A stretch of 64,000 nt of DNA, taken from NCBI GenBank assembly GCA_963752815.1, contig CAVVZI010000006.1:62001-126000 (forward strand), read 5' to 3'. The DNA comes from Sva-07 sp963752815 (lineage in GTDB: Bacteria > Actinomycetota > Acidimicrobiia > Acidimicrobiales > Ilumatobacteraceae). Positions 28,220 through 37,233 of this stretch are shown here, one piece after another; positions within the stretch are counted from its first letter, which is position 1; each line of letters begins with the position of its first letter. The notes under the pieces were generated by a model. That model made no database searches. It had not been told where the DNA came from and worked only from the letters and a program-made list of their open reading frames with translations. Made by a program: the position numbers and the translations under genes.

Positions 28220-29707
28220 TCACGAGGCGATCAACTCGTTCGGGACCTCGACGGATCCGAGCACTGCCGTGGCACTTGGTGCCGCCAGGGAGGTGACGGT
28301 GCCCTGGTCGGCGGGACGAAGCGCACGCCATCCCCGGCCGATCACGGCCGGAACGGTGTGCGCGAGGATCGTGAGGTCGAGCAGGAGCGACCAGTTGTCC
28401 ACGTAGTAGAGGTCGAGGCGCCGATAGGCCTCGAACGATCCGTTGTCGCGTTCCTCGACCTGCCACAGACCCGTGACGCCCGGTCGAACGTCGTGTCTCG
28501 ACGCGAGCCGCGCATCGAACTGGGTCACCTCGCTCGGGAGCGCCGGCCGCGGGCCGATCAGGCTCATCTCGCCCCGGATCACCGAGATCAGCTGGGGGAG
28601 TTCGTCGATGCTCGAGGCGCGGAGCAACCGTCCGATCTTCGTCACGCGCGGATCGTCGCGCCACCTTGAACAGCGGTCCGCCACCGCGTTCGTTGAGGTG
28701 CTTGATGTCACCGATCCGGCGCTCGGCGTCGACGCTCATCGAACGGAGCTTCGGCATCAGGAACGTCGCGCCGTTGCGGCCGACGCGGCGCTGACGGAAG
28801 ACGACGGGTCCACCGTCTTCGACCTTGATGGCGACCGCGCTGATCGCCAGGATCGGCGCAGTCACCATCAGTACGAGGGCGGCCAGCGTGACGTCGAGCA
28901 GTCGCTTGACGAATCGTTGGCAGCCGAGGAGTCGGGGGCTGTCGAGGCAGAGCAGCGTGTCGTGTCCCATCGGGGCCGCGCGGACCTCGCGATGGTCGAT
29001 GCCGCGGAGGCCAGCGTGGACGCGCACGTCGGTGCCGGCGCGTCGGAGTGCGAGGAGCTGGGCTGTAGGTGGCCTCGCTCCTGAGCGCGTCGACGGTCGC
29101 GACCACGATCGACGCGCCGGTCGTCTCAACCGTCTGCACGAGGTCGTCGCTGGCACCGATGTAGGCGACGCCCCGGTCGGCGCTTCCGATGCACACACCC
29201 CGACGCAGCCGAGGATCGTCCAACCCGCCTCGGCATGCGCGGCGATCAGGTCGAGCACGTCGGTTGCGTCGCTGCCGTCGCCGAGCACGATCACCCGGTC
29301 CGCGAGCGACCCTCGCTCGCGCAGCTGCGTCTCCATCCGGTCGACGACGAAGCGTCCCGCCTGCACGGCTCCGGTCGCCAGCACCGTTGCCAGCACCGCG
29401 GTCGCGATCCCGATCGTCGCGGCCGGTCTGCTGGTCGATGACGAACGACGACCGTCCCGCTGAGCAGGCTCGCCCGCATCACGATGCGATGTTCGAACAC
29501 GCGGCCCACTCCGACCTTCCTGGAGTACCCGCGCTGGAGCACGGTGAGGATCACACTCGCGCCGCTGACGACAGCGGCGAGCGCGACAGCCGTCGCGTCC
29601 GTGACCGTCGTGCCGGCCGAGAGGACGAGCAGCCAGACGACGCCGCTTGTCCCCCAGTCAGTGAGTGCCCGCGTTGCGGCGAGCGAGGACCGCCCTGAAT
29701 TCGCCAT
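28220..29707 (-). CDS. Polyprenyl-phosphate glycosylphosphotransferase (WbaP/WcaJ-like initiating enzyme; frameshifted)
   Basis: Initiates repeat-unit assembly by moving a hexose-1-phosphate onto undecaprenyl phosphate. N-terminal membrane helices (SGVVWLLVLSAGTTVTDATA, VALAAVVSGASVILTVL) and a Rossmann-like middle (VIVLGDGSDATDVLDLIAAH) precede the C-terminal catalytic domain: KRLLDVTLAALVLMVTAPIL, GGPVVFRQRRVGRNGATFLM, PKLRSMSVDAE, DELPQLISVIRGEMSLIGPR and RPGVTGLWQV. Frame changes occur near 28660, 29060-29190 and 29440. Start ATG 29707 is proposed; GTG 29725 is possible. Sites C and D lie between this gene and divergent response regulator 2. Confidence 0.8.
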
Positions 29708-29729
29708 GGGCCGAGTGAAACCCACCACG

Positions 29730-29757
29730 CTGACGTCACCCTGAGGGCAAGCTGAAA
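29730..29757 (+). promoter_or_regulatory. Phased CTGA-type operator, site C (3 repeats)
   Basis: CTGACG at 29730, CTGAGG at 29741 and CTGAAA at 29752, each exactly 11 bp apart, just upstream of the leftward sugar-transferase gene and in the regulator 2 promoter region. Confidence 0.6.
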
Positions 29758-29811
29758 GGATCCGTGACCGTGACGCGGCGGCTCCGTCCCTGCCGATGCG
29801 TTGGTCGAATC

Positions 29812-29838
29812 CTGAAGGTGACCTGACTTCTCCTGAGG
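29812..29838 (+). promoter_or_regulatory. Phased CTGA-type operator, site D (3 repeats)
   Basis: CTGAAG at 29812, CTGACT at 29823 (11 bp) and CTGAGG at 29833 (10 bp; a lost base is possible), upstream of response regulator 2. TACTGT at 29877-29882 is a candidate -10. Confidence 0.55.
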
Positions 29839-29945
29839 ACACACCCGAATCGCGTGACCCGAACCGACCGGCGTTCTACTGTCGGGACTTCGGCGGAGGA
29901 CACTCAGCGGTGGTCCTCACAAGGATAGAAAAAGGGCGGTTTCCC

Positions 29946-30663
29946 ATGTCATTCCATTCCGACGCGCGCATTCTCGTGATCGACGGCTGGGCCTCACTGC
30001 GAGTCGACCTCGCCGCGCACCTCGGCGTGCTCGGTCACAATGTGGTCGTCGCGGATCCAGGTCCCGGCGTGGCCCGGGTCATGCAAGTGTTCCAACCCCA
30101 TCTGGTGATCATCGAAGCGACCGACGACCACCCCGAAGCGATGGTCGGCGCCATCCGTTCCACTGGGCGCGCACTCGTGATCGTCACCGTGGCCTCGTCG
30201 GCCCCGCCCGAACGGCGTGCCCGGGCGATGCGCGCCGGGGCCGACGACGTGCTCGTCAAGCCGTTCGAGCTCGACGAGCTGACGGCGCGGATCGAGTCGC
30301 TGATGCTGCGCAGCGGGGCGTACGCCCCGTTGTCGTTCGCGACGTGTCGATCGACGAAGCGGTCATCGCGTGTTCCGCGGCGAATCGGAGCTGGAGCTCA
30401 CGGTCACCGAGTTCAACCTGCTGGCGATGTTCCTCCGCAATGCGGGGCGGGTCCTCTCGAAGCGCCAGCTGCTGGCGTCGGTGTGGGGTTTCGACGACTA
30501 CGACGTCAATCTCGTCGAGGTGCACGTGTCGGCGCTCCGCAGGAAGTTGGAGCAGTGCGGTCCCCGCATCGTCCAGACGGTGCGGGGGATCGGCTACGTC
30601 CTGCGCGAGACGACCGTGCTGCGCCAACCGAACCCGGCGAACCATCTGGCATTCACCGCCTGA
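29946..30663 (+). CDS. OmpR/PhoB-type response regulator 2 with atypical receiver (frameshifted linker)
   Basis: Paralogue of the 5.6-kb regulator. Receiver: RILVIDGWASLRVDL keeps one acidic-pocket Asp (D13), the acceptor position is Glu57 (PHLVIIEATDD), and Lys105 (DDVLVKPFE) is retained. Winged helix: LTVTEFNLLAMFLRNAGRVL, LLASVWGFDDYDVNLVEVHV and SALRRKLEQCGPRIVQTVRG, nearly identical to regulator 1 in the recognition helix. Two single-base losses in short homopolymers (near 30329 and 30363) shift the linker; restoring them gives VVVRDVSIDEAVHRVFRGE. ATG 29946 follows an AAGGATAG-type site. No kinase is adjacent. Probably binds the same phased repeats as regulator 1. Confidence 0.85.
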
Positions 30664-30699
30664 GTCGACCGCCCGCGCCCGTCCACGCCGGCAGGTCGT

Positions 30700-30738
30700 G
30701 ATGAGCGAACGGACCAGGCCCTGGTCCGTTCGCTCATC
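30700..30738. repeat. Palindromic element, family A, copy 2 (perfect)
   Basis: Perfect 19-base arms, GATGAGCGAACGGACCAGG and its complement, around a single C. It is the best-conserved copy, placed between the end of response regulator 2 and the EVE gene. Confidence 0.85.
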
Positions 30739-30754
30739 GCCAAGCTCTCCCCGC

Positions 30755-30760
30755 TACGGT
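30755..30760 (+). promoter_or_regulatory. -10 TACGGT, leaderless EVE gene
   Basis: Ends seven bases before ATG 30768; no Shine-Dalgarno sequence could fit. Confidence 0.55.
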
Positions 30761-30767
30761 CGGCGCG

Positions 30768-31226
30768 ATGACGCGTTGGTTGCTCAAGTCGGAGCCGGAA
30801 TCGTTCAGCTACGACGATCTGGTCAGGGTCGAGCGCGAAGGGTGGGACGGCGTGCGCAGCTATCAGGCGCGCAACTACATGCGCGAGATGAAGGTCGGCG
30901 ACCGGGCGATCTTCTACCACTCGAACGCCAAGCCGCCCGGTGCGGCCGGGGTGTGCAAGATCGTCGGTCGGGCCGAGCCCGACCCCACGCAGTTCGACCC
31001 GACATCTCACTACTTCGACCCGGCCTCCAACCCCGACGAGCCCCGCTGGGACTGGGTGACGGTCGCGCCGGTCAAGCCCCTGCGATTCGTCCCGCTCGAC
31101 GAGTTGAAGTCGATGCCAGCGCTCGCCGAGTGTCGGTTGCTCGCACGTGGCAACCGGCTGTCGGTGTTCCCGATCACCGACGCCGAGTTCGACGCCATCG
31201 TCCGACGGGGCAGCCGTCCGCGCTGA
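30768..31226 (+). CDS. EVE-domain protein
   Basis: 152 residues, a single EVE (PUA-like) domain: WLLKSEPESFSYDDLVR at the start, GVRSYQARNYMREMKVGDRA, IFYHSNAKPPGAAGVCKIVG, WDWVTVAPVKPLRFVPLDEL, and the RNRLSVFPIT-like ending (GNRLSVFPITDAEF). The family binds modified bases in RNA or DNA, and stand-alone members are thymocyte nuclear protein 1-like. Length and motifs are normal. It appears to be a single gene with its own leaderless promoter. Confidence 0.9.
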   Translation: MTRWLLKSEPESFSYDDLVRVEREGWDGVRSYQARNYMREMKVGDRAIFYHSNAKPPGAAGVCKIVGRAEPDPTQFDPTSHYFDPASNPDEPRWDWVTVAPVKPLRFVPLDELKSMPALAECRLLARGNRLSVFPITDAEFDAIVRRGSRPR

Positions 31227-31264
31227 CGGGTTACCGGGTCCACCCGGTTGGGTATCGACCGGTG

Positions 31265-31981
31265 ATGGACGTCGCGGACCTCTCGACGCTCGATGTCGTC
31301 GTGCGTGTGGTCGGTGGTGCACTGCTCGGCGCGGTCGTCGGAATCGAACGTGAGTCGGCCGGTCAGGAGGCCGGATTCCGTACGCATCTGCTGCTCGCCG
31401 CCGGGGCGGCCCTGTTCAGCGTCGCCTCGGTCGGTGCGTTCGACTCGTTCATCACCGACTCCGACACGAACGTCCAGATCGACGTCACCCGCATCGCCTC
31501 GTACGTCGCGGCAGGTATCGGTTTCATCGGCGGTGGGGTGATCGTCAAACAGCACGGCAGCGTGCGCGGCATCACCACCGCCGCGTCGGTCTGGGTGGCC
31601 GCGGCGATCGGCCTGAGCGCCGGTCTCGGGTTCTGGGCTGGCGCCATCTCGGCCACCTTGGTCGCCGTCGTCGCGCTCTACGCGCTCAAGCCGGTTTCGC
31701 GCCTGATCGGTGAGCGGAGCAAACAGCGCGAGCTCGTGGTGTCACTGTCACCACCAGCGGCGTCCTCCTCGACGACCGACATCTCGACGGTGATCCAGGC
31801 GTGTGGGCCGACCCGACTTCGCAGCATCGATGTCGAGCGACCCGGCGACGGCGAACCGACCCAGATCGTGCTCACGTTTCCCGATCCGCCTCCCGACGAC
31901 ATCGTCGAGACCGTCGCCGGTCGGCTGCACGAGACGATCGGCGATCGCCTCCAATCGGTCGAGTTGCGTTCGTCCCACTGA
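31265..31981 (+). CDS. MgtC/SapB-family membrane protein
   Basis: 238 residues. The N-terminal MgtC domain has four or five hydrophobic helices: VVRVVGGALLGAVVGIERES, AGFRTHLLLAAGAALFSVAS, ITRIASYVAAGIGFIGGG-type sequence (GIGFIGGGVIVKQHGSVRGI), TTAASVWVAAAIGLSAGLG and ISATLVAVVALYAL. GIERE, RTH and the GFIGGG...GxTTAA blocks are diagnostic. A cytoplasmic ACT-like domain (about 150-235) follows. Family members relate to magnesium homeostasis and intramacrophage survival in pathogens, but in environmental actinobacteria the role is unknown. ATG 31265 was chosen over the longer open frame because the conserved N-terminus begins here. Confidence 0.85.
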   Translation: MDVADLSTLDVVVRVVGGALLGAVVGIERESAGQEAGFRTHLLLAAGAALFSVASVGAFDSFITDSDTNVQIDVTRIASYVAAGIGFIGGGVIVKQHGSVRGITTAASVWVAAAIGLSAGLGFWAGAISATLVAVVALYALKPVSRLIGERSKQRELVVSLSPPAASSSTTDISTVIQACGPTRLRSIDVERPGDGEPTQIVLTFPDPPPDDIVETVAGRLHETIGDRLQSVELRSSH

Positions 31982-32057
31982 CACCGTCGCAATCGGTGAG
32001 CGGGTCATCGGGTGAGTCGAGTTTGAGGCGTGGGCGGCCACGGGTAGCCCTCGAGTC

Positions 32058-32681
32058 ATGACGACGTTGCACATGACGGACCTCGTCCGGCACCTCGAAC
32101 CCGGCGGTCGGATGATCTCCACATCGAACCCCGAACCGACGCTGAGCGCGTACAACGTGGTTGCCCGGTACAAGTCGCCAGACGCGGCCCGCAATGCGGT
32201 ACTCGCGCTCGAGAGCATGGAGGCCGACGATGCTGCGATCGGCGTGACCGTGATCGAGCTGCCGATCCCCTGGACTCGAGACGACCGGCGGGTGGAGGAA
32301 CCCACTCGCGGTCCGATCGACGAGATGACTCCGCGCATGCTCAAGGGTGCCGCGCTCGGTTTCGTCGTCGGTGCCGTCCTCGTCGGCGGCGTGACGGCCC
32401 TGATCGATTCGAGCATCTGGATCGGCGCCGCGATCGGCGGCGCGATCTTCGGTCTGGTCGTCGGCGCGATGTGGGGTGCGTTCATCCGCATGGGCGGAAG
32501 CGACGCCTATCGCCAGACCTTCGTCGAGACGTCATCGCCGACGCTCACCATCGTGTCGTTGCATTCCGACGATCGAGCCGAGGCCGACGAGGCGCGGCGA
32601 CGGCTGGCACTCGAAGCCGAGACTGAACCGGTCGTGGTCGAGCAGACCGACGAAACGCTGTCCATCACCGCGACCCGGTGA
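32058..32681 (+). CDS. Glycine-rich two-helix membrane protein, possible stress protein
   Basis: 207 residues. The N-terminal soluble part (AYNVVARYKSPDAARNAVLA) resembles the general-stress/DUF1269-like module that senses helix-rich membranes. A glycine-rich hairpin follows (GAALGFVVGAVLVGGVTALI and IWIGAAIGGAIFGLVVGAMW), like glycine-zipper membrane segments. The last 70 residues form a second alpha/beta-like domain (TLTIVSLHSDDRAEADEARR). No catalytic motif. The next gene begins in a different frame about 50 bases on. I cannot name a function with confidence. Confidence 0.65.
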   Translation: MTTLHMTDLVRHLEPGGRMISTSNPEPTLSAYNVVARYKSPDAARNAVLALESMEADDAAIGVTVIELPIPWTRDDRRVEEPTRGPIDEMTPRMLKGAALGFVVGAVLVGGVTALIDSSIWIGAAIGGAIFGLVVGAMWGAFIRMGGSDAYRQTFVETSSPTLTIVSLHSDDRAEADEARRRLALEAETEPVVVEQTDETLSITATR

Positions 32682-32729
32682 CCGCCCTCGCCTCCGACCT
32701 CGTTGCGGCGCGGCTGCAAGAGTGGGCGG

Positions 32730-33299
32730 ATGACCGACCGGCCGACCAGCCCGCGTATCGAACCCGTCGGGGAACCCGACGCCGAACTGCAGGAGATCCT
32801 CGCCGGGGCACTCACCCACGACGGGACGCCGCTGAACATCTTCGGTGTGCTCGGGCGTCATCCGAAGCTGCTCAAGCGGTTCAACCTGCTCGGTGGTTTC
32901 CTGCTGAACAAGGGCCTCGTCCCGCCGCGCGAGCGCGAGGTCGTCATCCTGCGCATCGGCTGGAACGCGCAAGCCCGCTACGAGTTCGGACAGCACACGG
33001 TGATCGGCCGGCGATGTGGTCTCACCGACGACGAGATCCTCTCGCTGACCCGCCCGGTCGAGGAACACGACTGGTCGGCAGAGGATCGTGCGCTGATCGC
33101 GCTCGCCGACGAACTGGCCGACGACGACTGCGTCTCCGATGGCACGTGGTCGCTGTTGGCCGAACGGTGGGACGACGCCGAACTCGTCGAACTCCTCGTC
33201 CTCGCCGGCTTCTACCGAATGGTGTCGGGATTCCTCAACAGTGCGGGCGTGCAGCTCGACGACGGAGTGCCCGGCTTTCCCGGCGACGCCACCGGCTGA
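32730..33299 (+). CDS. Carboxymuconolactone decarboxylase-like (AhpD-fold) protein
   Basis: 189 residues. AhpD-fold core: LPLNIFGVLGRHPKLLKRFN-like start (NIFGVLGRHPKLLKRFNLLG), REREVVILRIGWNAQARYEF, GQHTVIGRRCGLTDDEILSL, ALIALADELADDDCVSDGTW and LVELLVLAGFYRMVSGFLNS. The Cys pair of peroxidase-active AhpD is absent (NAQARYEFGQH replaces CxxC), so it is the redox-inactive decarboxylase-like branch. ATG 32730 begins MTDRPTSPRIEPVG; an upstream in-frame codon at 32703 is less likely. Confidence 0.8.
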   Translation: MTDRPTSPRIEPVGEPDAELQEILAGALTHDGTPLNIFGVLGRHPKLLKRFNLLGGFLLNKGLVPPREREVVILRIGWNAQARYEFGQHTVIGRRCGLTDDEILSLTRPVEEHDWSAEDRALIALADELADDDCVSDGTWSLLAERWDDAELVELLVLAGFYRMVSGFLNSAGVQLDDGVPGFPGDATG

Positions 33300-33350
33300 A
33301 GGCCGGGGGAGTGCCCTGGTCGTCGCGGGCGTGCCGAACAGCGACGGAAC

Positions 33351-33356
33351 TACAGT
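33351..33356 (+). promoter_or_regulatory. -10 TACAGT, leaderless lipoprotein gene
   Basis: Ends eight bases before ATG 33365. Confidence 0.5.
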
Positions 33357-33364
33357 GCGCGGTC

Positions 33365-33907
33365 ATGACAGCGCAACGAGTGGTGGTGCGACGAATGGTG
33401 GCCGCCGTATCGGCGTTGATGCTCGCCTCGGCGGTGGTCGGCTGCAGCAGCGACGCCGACCCTGCCCCGCAGGCGTCGTCGGACTCGTCGTCACTCTCCG
33501 TGACGACCGTCGCCGCCCCGCCGGATTCGGAGCCCACCACGCCGGCGACCACTACGAGTGATGGACCGCCAGAAGGGAGTGACACCACCGTGTACGAGCG
33601 AGGTGACATCGACGAGGGCCTGCGGCCCTTCATCGACCAGGCGACCGAGGATCTGGCAGCGCGGTTGGCGATCGATCCTGCCGACATCGAGGCGCTCTCG
33701 GCAGTACTGGTCACGTGGCCCGATTCGAGCCTCGGTTGTCCGCAGCCCGGGATGCAATATGCCCAGGTCCTGACGGACGGATCGATCATCGAGCTGGGGG
33801 TCGGAGAGGGTGACGACATCGTCGTCTACCGGTACCACACGGGCGGTTCGAGTGGCCCGTTCCTGTGCGATCAACCGCTCGACCGGAAGCCCGCTGCCGG
33901 AGGCTGA
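33365..33907 (+). CDS. Secreted lipoprotein with SLGCPQPGM-type domain
   Basis: 180 residues. Lipoprotein signal: VRRM, then a hydrophobic stretch (VAAVSALMLASAVVGC) with the modified Cys followed by SSD. A Ser/Thr/Pro linker runs to about residue 75. The C-terminal domain (LAIDPADIEALSAVLVTWPD, SSLGCPQPGMQYAQVLTDGS, YRYHTGGSSGPFLC) matches an uncharacterised extracellular module with two conserved cysteines, probably forming a disulphide. Surface-exposed; role unknown. Confidence 0.75.
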   Translation: MTAQRVVVRRMVAAVSALMLASAVVGCSSDADPAPQASSDSSSLSVTTVAAPPDSEPTTPATTTSDGPPEGSDTTVYERGDIDEGLRPFIDQATEDLAARLAIDPADIEALSAVLVTWPDSSLGCPQPGMQYAQVLTDGSIIELGVGEGDDIVVYRYHTGGSSGPFLCDQPLDRKPAAGG

Positions 33908-34012
33908 TTCCGATCGGAATCGATGTTCCGCTTGCCGAGGCGTGTGACATCCGCTACGTTGCACCGCTCGGGCGGTCATCCAAGTGTGGGTCTCTAGGAG
34001 AGGAAACCGTCT

Positions 34013-37000
34013 GTGAAGCGATGGATTGCCACTGTCAGCGCTGCCGCGATGAGCGCCGCGCTGCTCGTACCGATCGGGGCAGCCACTGCCCAGGAGGATC
34101 CCGGGCCGGTCGATCCGGTCGTCGATTCGCCGGGCAAGACCGTCGCCGAGAGCGACGACGGGCAGCTACATCGTGGTCATGGCGGCCGACCCGCTCGTGG
34201 CGACGATCGCGCCGGACGACCTCGACACGCCCGGCCGCCGACGCGCAGGCGGCGGTGTTGGAGGAGACGCACGACGAGGTGCTCGCCGATGCCGGTGTCG
34301 ACGACGCCGACAAGGTCCAGGACTACACGAACGCCCTCAACGGGTTCTCCGCCGTCATCAGCCACGACGAAGCGGTCAAGCTCGCTGGTTCACCCGACGT
34401 CGCCTGGTGCTGCCCGATGAGCTGCGTCACGTCACGACGGATGCGAGCGGCGAGTTCCTCGGCCTCACCGGCCCGGGCCGCGCCTACGCCAGCGGCCTGA
34501 CCGGCGAGGACGTGGTGGTCGGCGTCATCGACACCGGCATCTGGCCCGAACATCCGAGCTTCGCCGACGACGGCAGCTACGGGCCGTCGCCGGTCGGCCC
34601 GCTCGACGAGACCGAGCGATCGTCGTGCGACTTCGGCAACACCGCCCACAACGTGAACGACAAGCCGTTCACGTGCAACAACAAGCTGTTCGGCGCCCGC
34701 CAGATGCTCGACACCTACCGCGCCGTCGTCGGGGCCGATCCCGACGAGTTCGACTCCGCTCGCGACGACGACGGCCATGGCACCCACACGGCTTCCACGG
34801 CGGCCGGCAACGCCGGCGTCGAGGCATCGATCCTCGGTCGCGACCTACGGCGAGGTCTCCGGGATCGCGCCGCGGGCGCGCATCATCGCGTACAAGGGAC
34901 TCGGCAATCAGGGCGGCTTCACCTCCGACCTCGCGGCGTCGATCGACCAGGCTGTGGCCGACGGTGTCGACGTCATCAACTACTCGGTCGGCGGCGGCGC
35001 CAACCTCGCCTCCGGCGATGCCATCGCCTACCTGTTCGCCGCCGACGCCGGGGTCTGGGTGGCCACATCCGCCGGGAACAGCGGCCCCGGTGCCGGCACG
35101 ATCGGTGGCCCCGCGGACGTTCCGTGGGTCACGACGGTCGGTGCGAGCACGCAGGAGCGGTTCTTCCAGGGCACCGTCGAACTCGGTGCGACCCGCTCGA
35201 ATTCCGGCAAGGGGCATGGCGCCGACCGAGGCAAGACGTTCACCGGTGCTTCGATAACGCCCGGTACCGGCCGACTGCCGTTGGTCGATGCGGCGTCGGC
35301 GGGTAGCGACCTGTGCCTGCGCGGAAATCTCCAACCCGACCGTGGTCAAGGGCAAGATCGTCCTGTGCCGCCGCGGCGCGACCGGCCGAGCGGAGAAGGG
35401 CCTCGCCGTGTTCGAGGCCGGTGGCGCAGGGATGATCCTCTACAACACCACCGACTCCGACAACCTGTTCTCCGACACCCACTGGCTGCCCGCCGTGCAC
35501 GTGAACTTCACCGACGGGGTGCAGATCAAGGAGTACATCGCGTCGGCCGCCTCGCCGACGGCGCAGATCCGATCGGGCGATGTCACCAAGTTCAAGGCCG
35601 CGCCGTCGACCACGTACTTCTCGTCACGAGGCGAGAACACCGCGGCGCCGGACATCATCAAGCCCGACATCACCGCTCCCGGTCTGCAGATCCTCGCCGG
35701 AGCGAGCCCGTACCCCGATCCGCAGACGGTCCCGGCCGGTCAGCTGTTCCAGGCGATCGCCGGCACGTCGATGTCGAGCCCGCACGTGGCCGGGTACTAC
35801 GCGCTGCTCAAGCAGGCCCACCCCGACTGGTCCCCGGCGATGGCGAAGTCGGCCATGATGACGACCGCCGACCCGAAGGTGCTCAACAGCGACCAGACGA
35901 CACCTGCCGGCCCGTTCGACATGGGAGCCGGTCATCTGAACCCGGGCAAGGTCGCCAAGGCGGGCTCGTCGTTCAATCCCGGACTCGTCTACGACGCCGG
36001 ATTCTTCGACTACCTCGCGTTCCTCTGTGGTGCGACCTCTGGCGTGGTCGGAGCCGCGACGTGTAACGGCCTCGCCGCCGCCGGGTTCTCCAGCGACGCC
36101 TCCGATCTGAACCTTGCGTCGATCGGCATCGCCGACCTCGCCGGCTCGCAGACCGTGACCCGGACCATCACGAGCGTGGCCGACCGGACGGTGACGTGGA
36201 CGGCCGCCGTCAATGCGCCGGCCGGGTTCGACGCCGTCGTCGAGCCCAGCACGATCACGCTCGCTCCGGGCGAGTCGGCGTCGTACACCGTGACGTTCAC
36301 GGCCAACGGCGCCGTGCCGGCCGGCGAGTGGACGTTCGGCGACCTCATCTGGAAGGGCAGCGGTGGCTACGCCGCCCGCAGCCCGATCGCCCTCAAGGGC
36401 GCGCTGATCGGCACGCCGGCGAACCTCACCGGAACGGGCGTCGCCGGTTCGCTGAGCTTCGACGTCGACTTCGGATACACCGGCCCCTACACGGCGGCAC
36501 CGCACGGCCTCGTGCCCGAGGTGCTGCTGCCGGTCACGGTGTCGCAGGACCCCGACCAGACGTACCCGAGTCCGGACGACGGAGCCGGTGTCGTCAAGAT
36601 TCCGTTCCCGCTGAAGGGCGCGGCGTTCGCCCGCATCGCCCTGGCGATCCCGGGTGATTCCGACATCGACCTGTACCTGCTCGACGGGACCGGCAAGACC
36701 GTCGCTTCGAGCACCAACGGAGGGACCGACGAGCAGATCGATCTCGAACTGCCCGCCGACGACAACTACACCCTCGTCGTCCACGGATGGCAGGTGCCGC
36801 CGGCTGACGATCCGATGACCTTCGGCATCTCGACGTGGGTGGTGCCGCTGGCCAGCGGCGGCAGCCTGAAGGTCGACAGCGCCCCCGCCTCGGCGGTCAT
36901 CGGCACGTCGGGGACGGTCCAGGTGTCCTGGTCCGGCCTCGCTCCCGCTGGGCATTACCTGGGCGCCGTGTCGCACAGCGACGGCAACGGACTGCTCGGC

Positions 37001-37027
37001 CTGACGCTGATCTCCGTCGACTCGTGA
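34013..37027 (+). CDS. Secreted subtilisin-like serine peptidase (S8), frameshifted
   Basis: About 1,000 residues. GTG start preceded by AGGAGAGG; Sec signal (RWIATVSAAAMSAALLVPIG); inhibitor-I9-type propeptide (YIVVMAADPL, ALNGFSAVISHDEAVKLAGS); then the peptidase domain with Asp in VVVGVIDTGIWPEHPSF, His in DGHGTHTASTAAGN and Ser in AIAGTSMSSPHVAGYYALLK. A protease-associated insert (VVKGKIVLCRRGATGRAEKG) lies between. After the catalytic part comes a fibronectin-like domain and a pre-peptidase-like C-terminal domain (SDIDLYLLDGTGKTVASSTN). Five frame changes lie between 34150 and 35330; the last 570 residues are intact. Plant-type S8 architecture. A leadered gene, unlike most neighbours. 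Confidence 0.85.
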
Positions 37028-37233
37028 GCTCGACGGCCGATTGAGGTGCACTTCGGGCCCGGACGCGTGTTCGGGCCCGAAGGGTGCCTCCCGGATGCGG
37101 GGAAGGCTTCGGATCAGTCAGCGAGTCCGGCGAGCCGGCTCGTTCCATGATCCCTGTGTGACACCCCTACGGACCCGACACGAATGCTCGCGCCGATTCG
37201 ACGCGATTTCAAGGGTCGGAGTGCTGTGAGTTG

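Noticed and set aside
30344..31264. N-terminal extension of the MgtC-like protein from the long open frame
   Set aside because: The upstream part is antisense or out of frame to regulator 2 and the EVE gene; MgtC homology begins at ATG 31265.
37028..37233. Small gene between the subtilisin gene and leuS
   Set aside because: Open frames there are short, Arg-rich and include the out-of-frame tail of leuS. The region is best seen as the intergenic space of two convergent genes.
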